From Nicotiana tabacum (taxonomy: Eukaryota; Streptophyta; Magnoliopsida; Solanales; Solanaceae), in contig NC_134101.1 of NCBI RefSeq assembly GCF_000715075.1, positions 29,765,322 to 29,829,321 on the forward strand: a stretch of DNA of 64,000 bases. The letters run 5' to 3'. Below are positions 1-11,700 of the stretch, one piece after another. The position numbers and the translations under genes were made by a program. The notes beneath the pieces are model-generated. The model worked only from the letters and a program-made list of their open reading frames with translations, searched no databases and had not been told where the DNA came from. The first letter of the stretch is position 1. Every line of letters begins with the position of its first letter.

Positions 1-1125
1 CCTCCTTCGAATCTGATACCTTCATCAATGATAGTGAGGATATCAGAATCACTTCATCAACGACAAACATTTCTTTTGCGGCTAGTTGCTCCCCATATAC
101 CATTTTGATTCCCTCTGATGTTGGGAATTTTAGAACCTGGTGAAGGGTCGAGGGCACTGCTCTCATGTTATAGATCCATGGCCTCCCGAACATGGCGTTA
201 TATCTCATATCGCCCTCGATTACGTGGAACTTCGTTTCTTGGATGATCCCGTCCACGTTTACTAGCAAGATTATCTCGCCCTTAGTAGTTTCACATGCCA
301 TATTAAATCCGTTCAGTACCAGGGTAGCAGGTATGACCTGGTCCTGTAGACCGAGTTGCTCTACGACCCTTGATCGAATGATATTGGCCGAACTACCTGG
401 ATCAATTAACACACGCTTAACTTGAGTTTTATTCATAAGTACTGATATTACCAGTGCATCGTTATGGGGTTGCATGATTCCTTCCGCGTCTTCGTCACTA
501 AAGGACAAGGCTCCTTTAGGTGTGTAATCCTGAGTCCGAGATCGCTTTTCTCTTACAATAGACATCTTAGTGCGTTTAAGCACCAGTCCCTAGGGGACAT
601 CGATCTCTCTGATGATCATGTGGATGATGTGTTGTGGTTCTTCTTGTTCGTTTTGCCTATTGAAATCTCTGTTTTGAAATAGTTTCTTTAAAAATTCTCA
701 AAAGCGCCCTTAATTGAATAAACGGGCTACCTCCTCTCTCAACTGCCTGCAGTCTTCAGTTCTGTGGCCATGGGTGCCATTATATTTGCACATTTGATTG
801 GGATTTCTGTGGGCCGGATCAGACTGCAGAGGTCGAGGCCACTTAGTATCTTTGATGCGTCCGATAGCCGACACGATGGCGGATGCATCGATGTTAAAGT
901 TATATTCTGATATCGTGGTGCTTCCTTAGATCTGATATGCCTGTCGAACCCATTCTTGTTTATCAGCCCTCGAGACCCTTGGCCTCGATCACTTCTCATT
1001 TCGCCTCGCACGGAGTTGCATGTAGGTTCGCTACCCCTACAATCTCCGTTATACAGCCAATGTCGGTCCTTGTTCGACCTTGGTTCTCGGTCGATATCCC
1101 TTTTAATAACGGACCCGAAACCCAA
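1..1125 (-). pseudogene. Zinc-knuckle linker and aspartic protease of the Ty3 polyprotein, degraded
   Basis: Downstream of Gag on the minus strand, bases about 860 to 720 encode a Cys/His motif (CKYNGTHGHRTEDC) followed by RQLREEVARLF. From about 530 to 1 the frame is open and carries a retroviral-type aspartic protease: VLIDPGSSANII holds the catalytic Asp in the D-x-G form and YNAMFGRPWIYN follows. Between these parts the frame shifts more than once, and a TAG stop falls near 590 within a segment reading REIDVP before the stop. The 128-residue open frame at 1125-739 is an out-of-frame composite of this region, not a separate protein. Confidence 0.75.
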
Positions 1126-1236
1126 CTGGTTGTCTTCAACTCTGATCTTCGATTGATATCGATTGTGTACATCGGCTCAGGTAACAACCGGGTACTCGAC
1201 CAAATTCTGCTTCAACTGTCGTGAAGCCATCGAGCT

Positions 1237-2249
1237 TCATTCATTCAGTCCTTGAGTGAAAGCTTGTACAGCCCAATCGTCTGTGACCGGTGGTAGATCC
1301 ATTCGTTCCATTTGGAAACGAGATACGAACTCTCTTAGCATCTCGTTATCTTTTTGCTTTACCTTGAAAAGGTCTGACTTCCTGGTCTCGACCTTTATGG
1401 CTCCGGCGTGTGCTTTTACGAAAGAATCTGCAAACATAGCAAAGAATCGATAGAGTTAGGCGGTAAATTATGATACCATATCATTGCCCCCTTTGACAGG
1501 GTTTCCCCGAACTTCTTCAATAGTACGGATTCAATCTCGTCGTCTTCTAGATCGTTTCCTTTAATGGCACATGTGTAAGAGGTGACATGTTCGTTAGGGT
1601 CGGTTGTTCTATTATATTTAGGAATTCCGGGCATGCAAAACCTCTTGGGGATCGGTTTAGGAGTCGCGCTCGGGGAGAAAGGTTTTTGTACAAATTTTTT
1701 GGAATCCAAGCCCTTCAATACCGGTGGTGCCCCCGGGATCTGATCAACCCTGGAGTTATAAGTTTCTACTTTTTTGTCGTTTGCTTCAATCCTCTTTTCT
1801 CCTGACTCAATTCGTTTTGTCAGTTCCTCTAACATCTTAATAATTTCAGGATTAGTCCCCAATTCTTGTTTATTTGATCTTACTACATCTGGCCCCGTTT
1901 CGTGGGTGATTTCTCGGGGTGGACCGGGCTCGGCCCTACTCGATGCCTGGGTTTGGCTCTGCAACTGAGCTATTGCTACATGTTGAGCTTGCAACATTTC
2001 GAAAATCATACGCAGGTTGATCCCGTCTTCCCCAATATTTTGGGTATTTCGAACTGCAAGTCGAGTTCCACCATGGATGCTGTTTTCGGGGTCGGAACGT
2101 TGGTTCGCCTCAATGGCCACATGTGAATTAACGTCGATTGGATCTGCGGCCCGAGTTCCAACGGGATCGACGAGTGTCCTTTCATCCCCGCTCATCAGGT
2201 TGTTGTTCTCATCTTGAAGGCCAGCTTCGTTGTCAATAGGTAGGGCCAT
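1237..2249 (-). pseudogene. gag: Retrotransposon Gag, frameshifted
   Basis: The Gag polyprotein would form the virus-like particle of the retrotransposon. The first frame (2249 to 1416) starts MALPIDNEAG; an acidic and Gln-rich N-terminal half with coiled-coil potential (LEELTKRIESGEKRIE) is followed by the retrotrans_gag domain (FCMPGIPKYNRTTDPNEH, then GAMIWYHNLPP). Near 1430 the frame breaks and the domain continues in another frame (1437 to 1237: FADSFVKAHAG, LREFVSRFQMER, AVQAFTQGLNE). The join is a clear one-frame slip inside a conserved domain, so the gene is broken. The start lies about 110 bases after the primer-binding site, as expected for this class. Confidence 0.85.
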
Positions 2250-2356
2250 TGATTGAGAGTTCGTCGTTTTTTACCTGAAATCAAAGACACTTCCAAGAGA
2301 AGTGTAAAATGGTATGTTTTGTAGAGATTCGTACCAAATAACCACTATTATCCTTA

Positions 2357-2374
2357 GCCCCACGGTGGGCGCCA
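2357..2374 (-). other. Primer-binding site (tRNA) of the Ty3 element
   Basis: The minus strand reads TGGCGCCCACCGTGGGGC three bases after the LTR end. It starts with TGG, the complement of a tRNA CCA tail, and lies where a minus-strand primer site is expected. I did not assign the tRNA. Confidence 0.75.
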
Positions 2375-2377
2375 AAC

Positions 2378-3089
2378 TGTTTACCCGAAAAACGGATATA
2401 GTTGAATTTATACGTAGTTCTAAGGATACGTGGTATAACTTGAGTAGAGAATGATTTATAAACGAGCAAGATGAATCAATGTCCAAAGCCCAAAAAAGGA
2501 TAATCTCTACTATATATCTGTGTAAATATCAATAATCTTTGAAATGTGAGAGTGTATTGATGTCTGAATCTTCAATGTTCAATCTCCCTTACAGAAATGA
2601 TAGCCACTCTTCATATAGCGGAGGAATCCTACTTTAGATATAATTAAAAATACATAGTGGGGATCCCATGATAGATTAGTTAATTAGCTTTTCCTTAATT
2701 CTCGTCGGGATTCTCTCCCCTAGTGCGGCTACAACGGCTCTTTGTCCCTTAGCTCGATCTTGGTCGGTCTTGGTATTGGTCGATCTCTGGATCTCGAGCT
2801 CGGTATTGATCGGTCTCGGGTTTTTGAGCTCGATAACACCACTTCACATCATAGCTCGATATTGACTCGAGCTCGACATTGCCTCAAGCTCGGCATTGAT
2901 CGGTCTGGATCTCGAGCTCGATAACCCAGCTTCACATCATATCTCGATATTATAATGACGACCCTCGGTCCATTATGTTCCAATCTTGACTAATTATACG
3001 AATGGCAAACTCGGTTTTGACCGTATACAGGTACAGTAGGCGAGTCACATAATCTATTTTGTGCCGAGATGTGAGGTGCATGTATAACA
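2378..3089 (-). repeat. 5' LTR of the Ty3 element
   Basis: On the minus strand the LTR starts TGTTATACATG and ends CGGGTAAACA, giving the expected TG...CA ends with short inverted repeats (TGTT/AACA). It is about 712 bases. Its 3' end lies just before the primer-binding site. The part at 2742-2960 holds imperfect short tandem repeats built from units like agctcgatattgatcggtct, a common U3 feature. Ends were assigned from one copy only, so the 3089 boundary is less certain than the 2378 one. Confidence 0.75.
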
Positions 3090-3094
3090 ATCAC

Positions 3095-4229
3095 CCTTAA
3101 GTGTTGTTTGCCCTTGAGACTAGAAATTGAAGTAATAATTATCCTATAGATAAAATATTTGAATTTAAAACACATTGTAGAAAAAGAATTTGAGCTTAAA
3201 ATTCTAAATATACTGAACTATTTACTTGTACTCATTAATATTCAAGTCATCGTTCATATAAGTCATAATGTTAGGAAGGTTTTTTTTTTTTTTTTTCATT
3301 CTCTCCTTCCTTTTTTAAGGTAGAAATGAACCCGTGAATAGTTGGAAAAAGGGAAGCTGGAAGCAGAAGCTCCGTACCTAAGTGATAAATGGTGAAATTG
3401 CAAGATTATAACTCTAATCACCCCATTTCGTACATTAATTACTTTAGCAGGAAAGTTCATTGCTATAAAAGATTTAGCAAACAATCTTTTTGAACAAAGC
3501 ATGATTTTGGAATAAGTTTTCATTAATCAAAGTCTGTGATTTAATAAAACAACACAAGCTTTAGTCTTCATCCTACAAACCCAAAGTGCATTAAGTTGCT
3601 GCAATAGCAAATAAAAAAATAAGCTGCTTAATAACCAATTAATAATGACAAAGTGTTACCAAAATAAGCCTAAAGTTTTTTCCAAAACTAGAGTGATTGT
3701 GTGACACACAATCAACCAGAATGCTAATCCCATTGGCTGTCAATCTCAAGTCTTCAAGGGAAGCAAAAGATAATAGGGAAGCTTAAATCCACCTTATATA
3801 ATGCAAGTTTTAGCAAGTTGTTCAAATCAATCAGATGTTTTTCAGCACATAGAATGATCTTATTCTGTTCACACAAAATTCTTACAATACTTCAATTCCA
3901 GGGTACAACTTATATAAAAGAAGAAATTGACGCTCTACAATAAACTTTAAAGTAATCAGCAGAGAACACAACGTTATGAAAGATCCTCAATAGATTAAAA
4001 TCTTGAGAAGACCCTCATAATGAAATGGTCTGAGGAAATCAAGTGGCCTAAGAAACATACATGGTTTGGTTGACATTCTTGTGAACGAATCGCTCAGTAA
4101 CCTCTGTTTTGGATGGTCATCCAGTTTAATCAAGCATCTTTAATTCACCTACTTATGGCTGAAAAGATCTCAAGAATTTGGGTACACAACAAATGTGCTG
4201 AAAGCTTGATGACCAGTGCTGATCAAATC
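3095..4229. other. Intergenic spacer and VPS11 3' flank
   Basis: AT-rich sequence between the Ty3 LTR and the VPS11 stop codon. It should contain the VPS11 3' UTR (just below 4230 on the minus strand), but no poly-A signal stands out enough to call. A run of T lies at 3281-3297. No protein-like frame was found. Confidence 0.5.
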
Positions 4230-7200
4230 CTAGAAATCATTGCCGGAAGAAGCGCTGCCTGATCTAAGAGCTTCAGCATGCCCGTTGCTAGTTTTGCTGA
4301 TAATCCCCTTGCCAAAATAATCAGCAATTACGGAAAATCCATCCTTAGAGCTCTTAACCAGTTGGAAGAACTGATCTGGGTTTTTGGAACTTTGCTCCAA
4401 GCTTCTCTTTGTTTCCAGAACAGCTCTGTACTCGGGAGCACACTCGGGGCATTCTTTCTCATTGTCGCCAAGGCAGCGCTGATGAAATGAGTGCATACAC
4501 ATGAAGTGTACAGCAGGAAGGTCGAGTGTGAACGTGCAAGTAGTACACTTGCTAAGCTGAAAAATTCTAGCATTTGTTCTTAGATCCTGGATCTCTTTTC
4601 TCATTGTTGATGATTCTTCCTGCAAAATGAGGGAAATAATCAGAATATTATATTTCTCAATTTGTGTTTAAAGATCCGTAAGAACTCAGATGAACATAAA
4701 AATAGAAATCGAGATAACTGAATATTTTTTTCTCGAAAAGACCATAGAAAAAAAAGGGAGTATTTTTCAAGTAGACTACCCGTCTTACAGGTGCATAGCT
4801 AGCGAGCTCGGAGAATTGCGGGTTTCGGTAGTGGTTCTAGGTGCTTGAAGCCGAGAGAAGGCAATAGAAGTCAAGCATCTAATTCAGCGGTGAAAAAGAA
4901 TGCTTTCCATGTGGAACAGCCAATAGAAGGCAATAGGTATTAGGTAGACATGATGCCAGTAGTATAGGATTAAAGACAGCTATTCCAGCTACTTCTATCC
5001 TCCCTCTTCCAAAGAGAAAAAACAAAACATGGAAAAAAAAGAGTATGCAAGACTTATTGCTGAAAGGATAACTTGAACTTTGGTATAGTGACTTTCCATT
5101 ATCTATTGAAATATCAATTGAGTAAGGCAAAATCATTTAAACAACAAATACTACTACGACACCTTACTTCCACACAAGTTGGAGTCGGCCATACGAATCC
5201 TTACTGACCTTTGTTCCCCATTTAAATTTATCTCGGGCCAACATTATACAAAATAAAAAGGAAAAAGAAAAATACTAGAAGTTCTCTATATTTTCTACTG
5301 GCATAAGCATTTGTAATAGCACTATACAAGTAAATTTGTGCATGAAACCAGCTTCTTCCTGACATTAAAGAAGACGAATAACAACTCTATGATAAAAACA
5401 TTGGTACATTAGTTCAGAAGACCGACAATCGATGATCCCAATAGGTATGAAAAATATTCTAGCAGTTTTACTTTCTCGTTAGAGGCCACAAGGAGTAAAA
5501 ATCCCAGTTCAGATAAACGTTCTAACACCAGGGAACTGTGATGGGAATACTGTTAGGTTGCTCATGAGGGTTAAGAAGGAAGTTGCATGAAGTGGACATG
5601 AGTGGGTGCACAGAAAGTAGTACACAGCAGTAGGAGTTCAAATAGTAACAATCGCCCACCGATACACTGATCCATTTTTATGTTACCTTCTCAAAGAAAA
5701 GTAACAAAATTTACACACCCTGATTGAGAGCCATGGTGTGAGTAGATTAAGGAGAGTGGCAATTTGAACCCATAAATCAAGAAAACCCAAGCTCCGCATA
5801 TTTTTAGAAGGTATGATGAATAACAATTATATGTATTTCTGATTATATTAATAAATCTTAAAACACAAATACAATATGTGGTGGCACTAGAATTTAGAAT
5901 CTCAAAATCTCACACTTGATATTCTGGAAAACTACTAAAGTTTTGGCATGAACACTACCACTTGATACTCACGGTTTTTGAGGTACAGGGAGGAAGGCCA
6001 TATCAAAGCATCACTTTCAAAGCAAGGTAATTTGGATAAAATGGGAGGAATTTATATAAGTAAATTTATCCGTGAAACCGGCTTCTTCCCGACATTGAGG
6101 AAGACAAATAACAACTCTATGATAACAATAACAGTACACTAGTTCAGAAGGCAGACCATCGACGATCCCAATAGGGAAGAAAAACCGTCCTAGCAGTTTT
6201 ACTTTCTAGTTAGAGGTCACGAGGAGTAAAGATCCCCAGTTCAAATAAACGTTCTAACACTAGGAAACTATGCTGGGAGTAATGTTAGGTTGCTCAGGAG
6301 GGCTAAGAAAAAGGTTGCATGAAGTGGACATGAGCGGGTGACAGAATGAAGTACACAGTAGTAGGAATTCAAATAGTAGCAGACTAGCGGACATATATTC
6401 TTGATTTAAACTTAATGGCCTCCCAGATATCGATCTAAGACTCAAACATCCATGAATACACCTCCAATAACAAAAGAAAACACACTCAATCAATTCGAGA
6501 TGGTGAAAAAATAACAATCACAGGTCCTCTCATCTATCCAGCAATATGGACGGCCTAAGGTCAAAATCTCTGAAACAAAGCCTCACAAAGTAAGACGAGT
6601 ATACTGTGAATCTTTTGTTGGGGCAATCAGTAAGAGTATTCAAAGGACTGAAAGGAATTCTAACCCAACAAACACAAAGAGAAGAGAATACGAAAGAAAA
6701 CATTCTCCAAATTGCTTAGGCCACAAATCAGTATGTCAAATGAGATGAGATGGGATCTCAGCGAATTGGGAGTCCCTTTGATAAGTACTAAACTCATTTA
6801 CTGATGCAACAGAAAAAGATTCTGAACTATGTTGGGATAATATGGAGCACTCATTATCTTCACCAACATATGGAAGATATCAACAGCAGACTATATTGAA
6901 ACGTGTACTACATGAAAAGGCTCAGATAAGTTAAGTAGATGGTACAACTCCATAATTCACCACACATCAAGAAAGAACAGTGCACTGAAGCTAAGTGACC
7001 CTTAGTTATGCCATTGTAGTATAATAACCTTTTAACTCTAATAAGGAAATGACTGAAAGGAGGCAAGTTAGTTTACACATTCCAAGTAACCCAATATGTA
7101 CACATCCAGAAATATAAAAGGGAATTGGAACAGACAAGTACCAACCTGATACTTCTCTATAGATCTGCGGTCTTCGTCAATCAGCTGAGACTCCCGTTCT

Positions 7201-10200
7201 AACTTTCGAGCTATGTAATCTTTGATAACAGAGAGAGTGAGGCACGGATTTTTGGCAAGTGTCTGAAGAACAACAATGGGAGGCAAGATATCATCCCTCT
7301 CAATGTAAGTCAATACTTCTTTGACTTCTTTTGAGCAGTCTTCTCCAAGTTCACCAAAATACTTCAACAAATCTGCCCAAAGAGAAGAATCACCCCCCTT
7401 ACCCAAATCACCCAATCTCTTGCAGCATGCTATCAAACCTTCATGATCATGTACCTGCATGTAGCATGCAATAACTTCTTTGTAAAGTTTCATCTTCTCA
7501 TAAAGAAACAGCAGTCCTTCTTTAAAGGCATTCATCTCGCATAAAATTATGGCAAGATCAACATCGTATAGTGGTTGTTCTACTTCAGAAGGCCATGCAC
7601 TCTTAAGCAAGGCCAGCCCCTTCTGACGTCGCTCTTGACGACCTTTCTCATCATTTAAGTCGTTCTTGTCTGGTATCGCCCTCCCATCGGATACTGCTTT
7701 TAATGGTTTGTGTGCTAAATCATTTCCACTTTCATCAATGTTAGATTGTGAAATTGACGGGAAATCCAGATCATGAGAGAAGTATAATTCCAGGAGCGTG
7801 TTATGAATTTCCACTTGAGCAGATGAATCCTTCACTTTGCTGGTATATTTTTCAAGGAACTCCAGAAGTGCCTGTGGGTAATGGACAAAAATGTTGAGAA
7901 AATCAATAGGAGAAGGCAACATGGAGATAAATGCACTACTTGATGCTCCCTTCTTGGGCAGTTCCGATTCCTCTGTGCAAAGCCTCATAAGTATTTCAAC
8001 TGTTTCAGCTGGCTTATGCTCAATAAGAATTTTGCCATACTCTTTCACTGTCACCCCAGCTTGACTCAACTCAAGGCTGCTGATATATTTTAAAGCTTCT
8101 TCATATCTACCTAGATCTTCAAGCAAAATTTTAAGGTACCATTCATGCCTCCCAGCTTTCTTAGCAACAGACATGGCATGCTCATGATAATTGGCAGCTC
8201 TGCATACCCTTATTGCAGTTTCAACGTCAAACTTTTGTTCCCCAACCCCATCCTCACTTTTGATGAACTCATTAAGCTTCTCAACATCTTTCAATTTGGT
8301 GTAACAATTTAATAAAAGAGTGGTATGATCTTTTGAGGCAAGCCCCTTCTCATGCAATTTTTCCAAGTAATTGGTGAGATTGTGGATTCTTTGGGCATCC
8401 AAAAATTTTTGTATGACATACGAAGGTTCTAGATGCCCAATGGTGTGTATATACTGAGCCATAGCCTCATCAAAGTCTTGTTTACTGTACAAGTGATCGC
8501 CATATTTCCTAAGCACTTCAGCAGTTGCAGCGGCATCAGCTTGCTGGCTTTGGACTAGATTTATAGCAACTGTATAAAGGTTTTTCTTGAAAAGCATATC
8601 CAATTTGCTCTCCATATCTTTCTCCCCAATACATAAAGTTGATTTGTCCTCCAAAATAAGTATTATGTTACCCCATTCACAAAGCATCTGAGAAACTTCT
8701 TTAACCACCATACTGTGGGCAATTAACCGGTTCTTCAGATCATAAATATTGAAAGTATTGTTTCCAGTTCTTTGATCTGCAAAAACACACAGAAGGTATC
8801 CGCGAAACCACCCAAGGAATTTCTTCTCTCCTTCAAAGGCCCAACAAGGACCACGGCCATCCACTTCATAGAAATATACCGCCTCAGGCCGACCAATAAT
8901 GAATTCCTATAAGAGGATAATATCAATGACACTATGCAATGAAATTATCAGCAAAAATGGAAAGAAGATAAGACAGAACACTTCAATTAGCACGCACCGA
9001 TCGATCAGTCATTGCAACACTAGTTACACTGGATCCAATCTGATCAAGAGTCTGCCGGGTAGGTGATTGAGTATGCATGTTGAACAGGTTTACCGAATTT
9101 GGAGTAACAGCAAACAGCTGAAGCATCTGACCATCCACTCTGAAACCAAGACCTGTAATGGAGGATTGACTTTTGTCTGAATGATTATCCACCTGAAGCT
9201 TAAAGCGCTTGATGCGTTCACGGGCGATGTCTCCTTGAATGCAATAGATGGAACCATTGTCCAGCCCTATAGCTATGAGTAATAATGGTGGAGCCTCCTC
9301 CAGAACTAAAAATGACGTAATCTGCAGTTATAATTTTTCTTCTTCCATTATTTAATCCAATGATATGCAATAAAAGAAAAGGCAAACAACTAGATAAGAA
9401 AGAAAAAGCTTTCTAAATACTAATATGCACCTTTGCTTCAGGGAACTGGTTGGTAAATATACGCAGTATTTGAATACAATCTGGACTTGATGTACTTGTT
9501 CCCTCGGGCTCCATCTTGTCAAGATCAAAAATTTTAAGACAAACAGCTGAGGACTGGGGAGATATTTGCTCATCTTCTCCAACGGTCACTAAGAAGTTCC
9601 TTTGCTAATTAACAGAGAAACGAGGAAAGACAAAGTTAGTGGAATCAGAAGCATTATCCACTTTAAAATAAGCATACTCTAAGGATCTAGAACTTTCTGG
9701 GTTTTCATCCAAATTCTGTTAATTCTCACAATCTAAACACGAGATATCAGATAACAAATGAAGTAATAAATTGGCAAAAAGCAAAAAGATTACTCTTCTC
9801 TGGAGGCACGTGAGCAGGTGTACTTCCAGAAAAAAAGAATAGAGTTGTCAATAAAAAGATACCAGAGAAACAATACTATCAATGCAACCACCCATCCAAC
9901 TCGATTAAATAGTTAAATTGAAAGAAAATTGCTGCAATAGACTTTCTAGTGAGGTAGAAGTAAATTTCAACTTCACGTCTTTTGAAGCTCTGTATCTTAC
10001 TTGATACCTTCAGGTCCCAAACATATGGAAACCTCCACAAAAACCAAAACTCCAGTTAATTAATAACAAACCACTCATCAAAAAAAAACTTTTTATCAGC
10101 ATTTCACCCAACACAAGTTTAGAGTTGAATTCCACAATGCAAAAACACAGTTAATCAACTTTCTACATAGAGTTTCCAGGGTTGTGAGAACTTGTCAACA

Positions 10201-11064
10201 AGCAGAATCAAGCAATCAATCCATCTATCAACATCGCCTGAATACCGACTAGTAGCGATTCATTATATGGGTCTTCTACATCCATTTCTCTCGACTCAGA
10301 CCCATTTCATTCCAACAATAAAAAAAACTTGTCTTCTAAGACAAATTAAACTAGAGGTTCTCTACTTTCACACTTATTCACTTACTAACATACAAGGTCT
10401 CTACCCAAACTGAAAATTCTGCTAATAAACACCAAACTCGATATAAGTGTAACAAACAACTAAACCCTCCTAACCAAATTAGTATCGGTGATATGGATCC
10501 TCAACTTCCATTGCATTCTGTTCTTAACTAAGTCTGTGTTGTACTCCCTCCATTCCATTTTGTTTGGCACTTTTCCTTATTAGTCCGTTAAAAAAAGAAT
10601 GACACATTTTTATATTTCCTTAACGAGAAACTCCATAGCTACTTGAATGTTATGATATACAAGTTTTAAAAGTCTTCATTTCTTTATTAAACTCCGTGTC
10701 AAACTATGCCAAACAAATTGCTAAATTTTAAAATTCTTCATTTTTTTCAACTTCATGTCAAGTAAAACTATGCCAAACAAATTAAAATAGAGTGAGTAAT
10801 AATTAAGGAGAAACTTGAAAAACTAAAACAAATAAGAAAAACTTAAACCTTGAGCTGTTGAAGGAAGAGGACAGAGGAAGAATGAGCTTGGAAACCATAA
10901 TTGAACTTCAATCCTCGATCCAATAAGGAAGCGGAGCCGTCATCACAGCCCAATACAATCCTTCCTTTACCGCTGGAACAACATTGGATCTTTCCCGTTA
11001 TATCATCTGCTACTTTCCCACTAAACTTCTCCTCAAAGAATTCAAACTTCCTCCACTGATACAT
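4230..11064 (-). CDS. VPS11: VPS11 homologue, HOPS/CORVET core subunit (five exons)
   Basis: VPS11 is a core subunit of the HOPS and CORVET complexes that tether membranes before fusion at the vacuole and late endosome. Exons on the minus strand: 11064-10849, 9604-9431, 9321-8998, 8906-7146 and 4619-4230. All introns are GT-AG and all exons are in phase 0, giving 72+58+108+587+129 = 954 residues; the Arabidopsis protein is about 930. The start MYQWRKFEFFEEKFSGK is the family start. Residues 1 to about 330 form the beta-propeller (QRNFLVTVGEDEQIS, IAIGLDNGSIYCIQGD). A long alpha-solenoid with the clathrin-type repeat follows. A RING-H2 finger sits at about 850-885 (CTTC, HFMCMHSFHQRC, CPEC), then the VPS11 C-terminal domain. 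No stop or shift was seen, so the gene looks functional. Introns 1 (1244 bases) and 4 (2526 bases) contain repeats. Confidence 0.95.
5328..5651. repeat. Direct duplication in VPS11 intron 4, copy 1
   Basis: About 324 bases that match 6058-6380 in the same orientation at roughly 85 per cent by eye. Shared blocks include aataacaactctatgataa, cagttttactttct and gttgcatgaagtggacatga. It shows no coding frame. The copies are about 730 bases apart, so this is a segmental duplication inside the intron or two insertions of one unlabelled repeat. Confidence 0.8.
6058..6380. repeat. Direct duplication in VPS11 intron 4, copy 2
   Basis: Partner of 5328-5651, same orientation, with many point changes and small indels. 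The rest of the 2.5-kb intron holds no recognisable coding sequence. The two short open frames at 4879-5136 and 6260-6517 on the minus strand show no protein features. Confidence 0.8.
10542..10798. mobile_element. Stowaway-like (Tc1/mariner) MITE in VPS11 intron 1
   Basis: The left end reads TACTCCCTCCATTCCATTTT and the right end, reversed, reads TACTCACTCTATTTTAATTT, each followed by GTTTGGCA. The CTCCCTCC start and the flanking TA duplication are typical of Stowaway elements. About 250 bases, no coding capacity. It lies about 50 bases from the 3' side of VPS11 exon 1, inside the intron. Confidence 0.8.
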
Positions 11065-11692
11065 CCTTTTGTTGTTGATCAGCCCTTAGCAGTAGCTCAA
11101 CTGCACCCACTATTTTCGGCTCGAACTGAAAACTTCAGAAATAATGTACATATGTGTAATTCTGAACCCACTGACTAGTATAAATTCAGGATTTCTATAT
11201 AGCTAAGAATTCAATCTTTTCTTTTTGCAACAATGCTATAGCATCAAGAATTGAATTTCGACCCTTTTGGTTATTTGATGAAATTTTGACCAGATTGATT
11301 GGTTTCTGGGCGTGAGATTGATCTAGTAATATGAAAAGGTCGATGAGAGAATGGAAAGCTTGGAGAATGATACCGAATTGGACTTGTCGGGTCACTGCTG
11401 TACCCGTTTCTTCTGCCTGTTTTCTAGCTTTTGTTTTGTGCAATTTTTTATTATTTTTTATTTTTTGGGAAAAGTGAATTTTTTGTGTGTAGAAAATTAG
11501 GGTTTATTTTAGAATTTAGATTTTTGGCAATGGCAAAATAGATATCGTGTAGGACGCAGGGGCAGGGGCAGAATGTCTATTGAAGGAGGAATTTGATATT
11601 TAAGTAAAGCTGAAGTAAATATTTTCACCCAGTTTTTTTATTAGACTATTGGCAATCTGTTAAATAGACTATATGTGCTCAATTTTAACAAA
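11065..11692. other. VPS11 upstream region (promoter and 5' UTR)
   Basis: About 630 bases between the VPS11 start codon and the hAT element. It must contain the VPS11 promoter and 5' UTR. A minus-strand open frame at 11443-11195 (82 residues) has no recognisable features and may be part of the 5' UTR. No TATA box can be assigned with confidence. Confidence 0.45.
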
Positions 11693-11700
11693 CTTAGAAA

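Larger units (their letters stand above)
1..3089 (-). mobile_element. Ty3/Gypsy LTR retrotransposon (Tat-like), 5' part, off the left edge
   Basis: Read on the minus strand, this is the 5' end of an LTR retrotransposon: LTR (3089 to 2378), primer-binding site, gag, a CCHC-like zinc-knuckle region and an aspartic protease that is still open at base 1. RT, RNase H, integrase and the 3' LTR would lie to the left of the window. The Gag and protease look like those of Tat/Ogre-type plant Ty3 elements, for example the YNAMFGRPW motif after the protease core. Several frameshifts and a stop interrupt the coding part, so this copy is probably inactive. The base following the LTR starts a possible TSD (atcac at 3090-3094), which cannot be checked because the other end is missing. 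Confidence 0.88.

Noticed and set aside
192..682. Plus-strand open frames in the Ty3 protease region
   Set aside because: The minus strand encodes the protease with the LIDPGSSA motif; the plus-strand frames are its shadows.
11195..11443. 82-residue minus-strand frame upstream of VPS11
   Set aside because: No recognisable motif; VPS11 has a clear family start at 11064, so this is more likely 5' UTR or chance.
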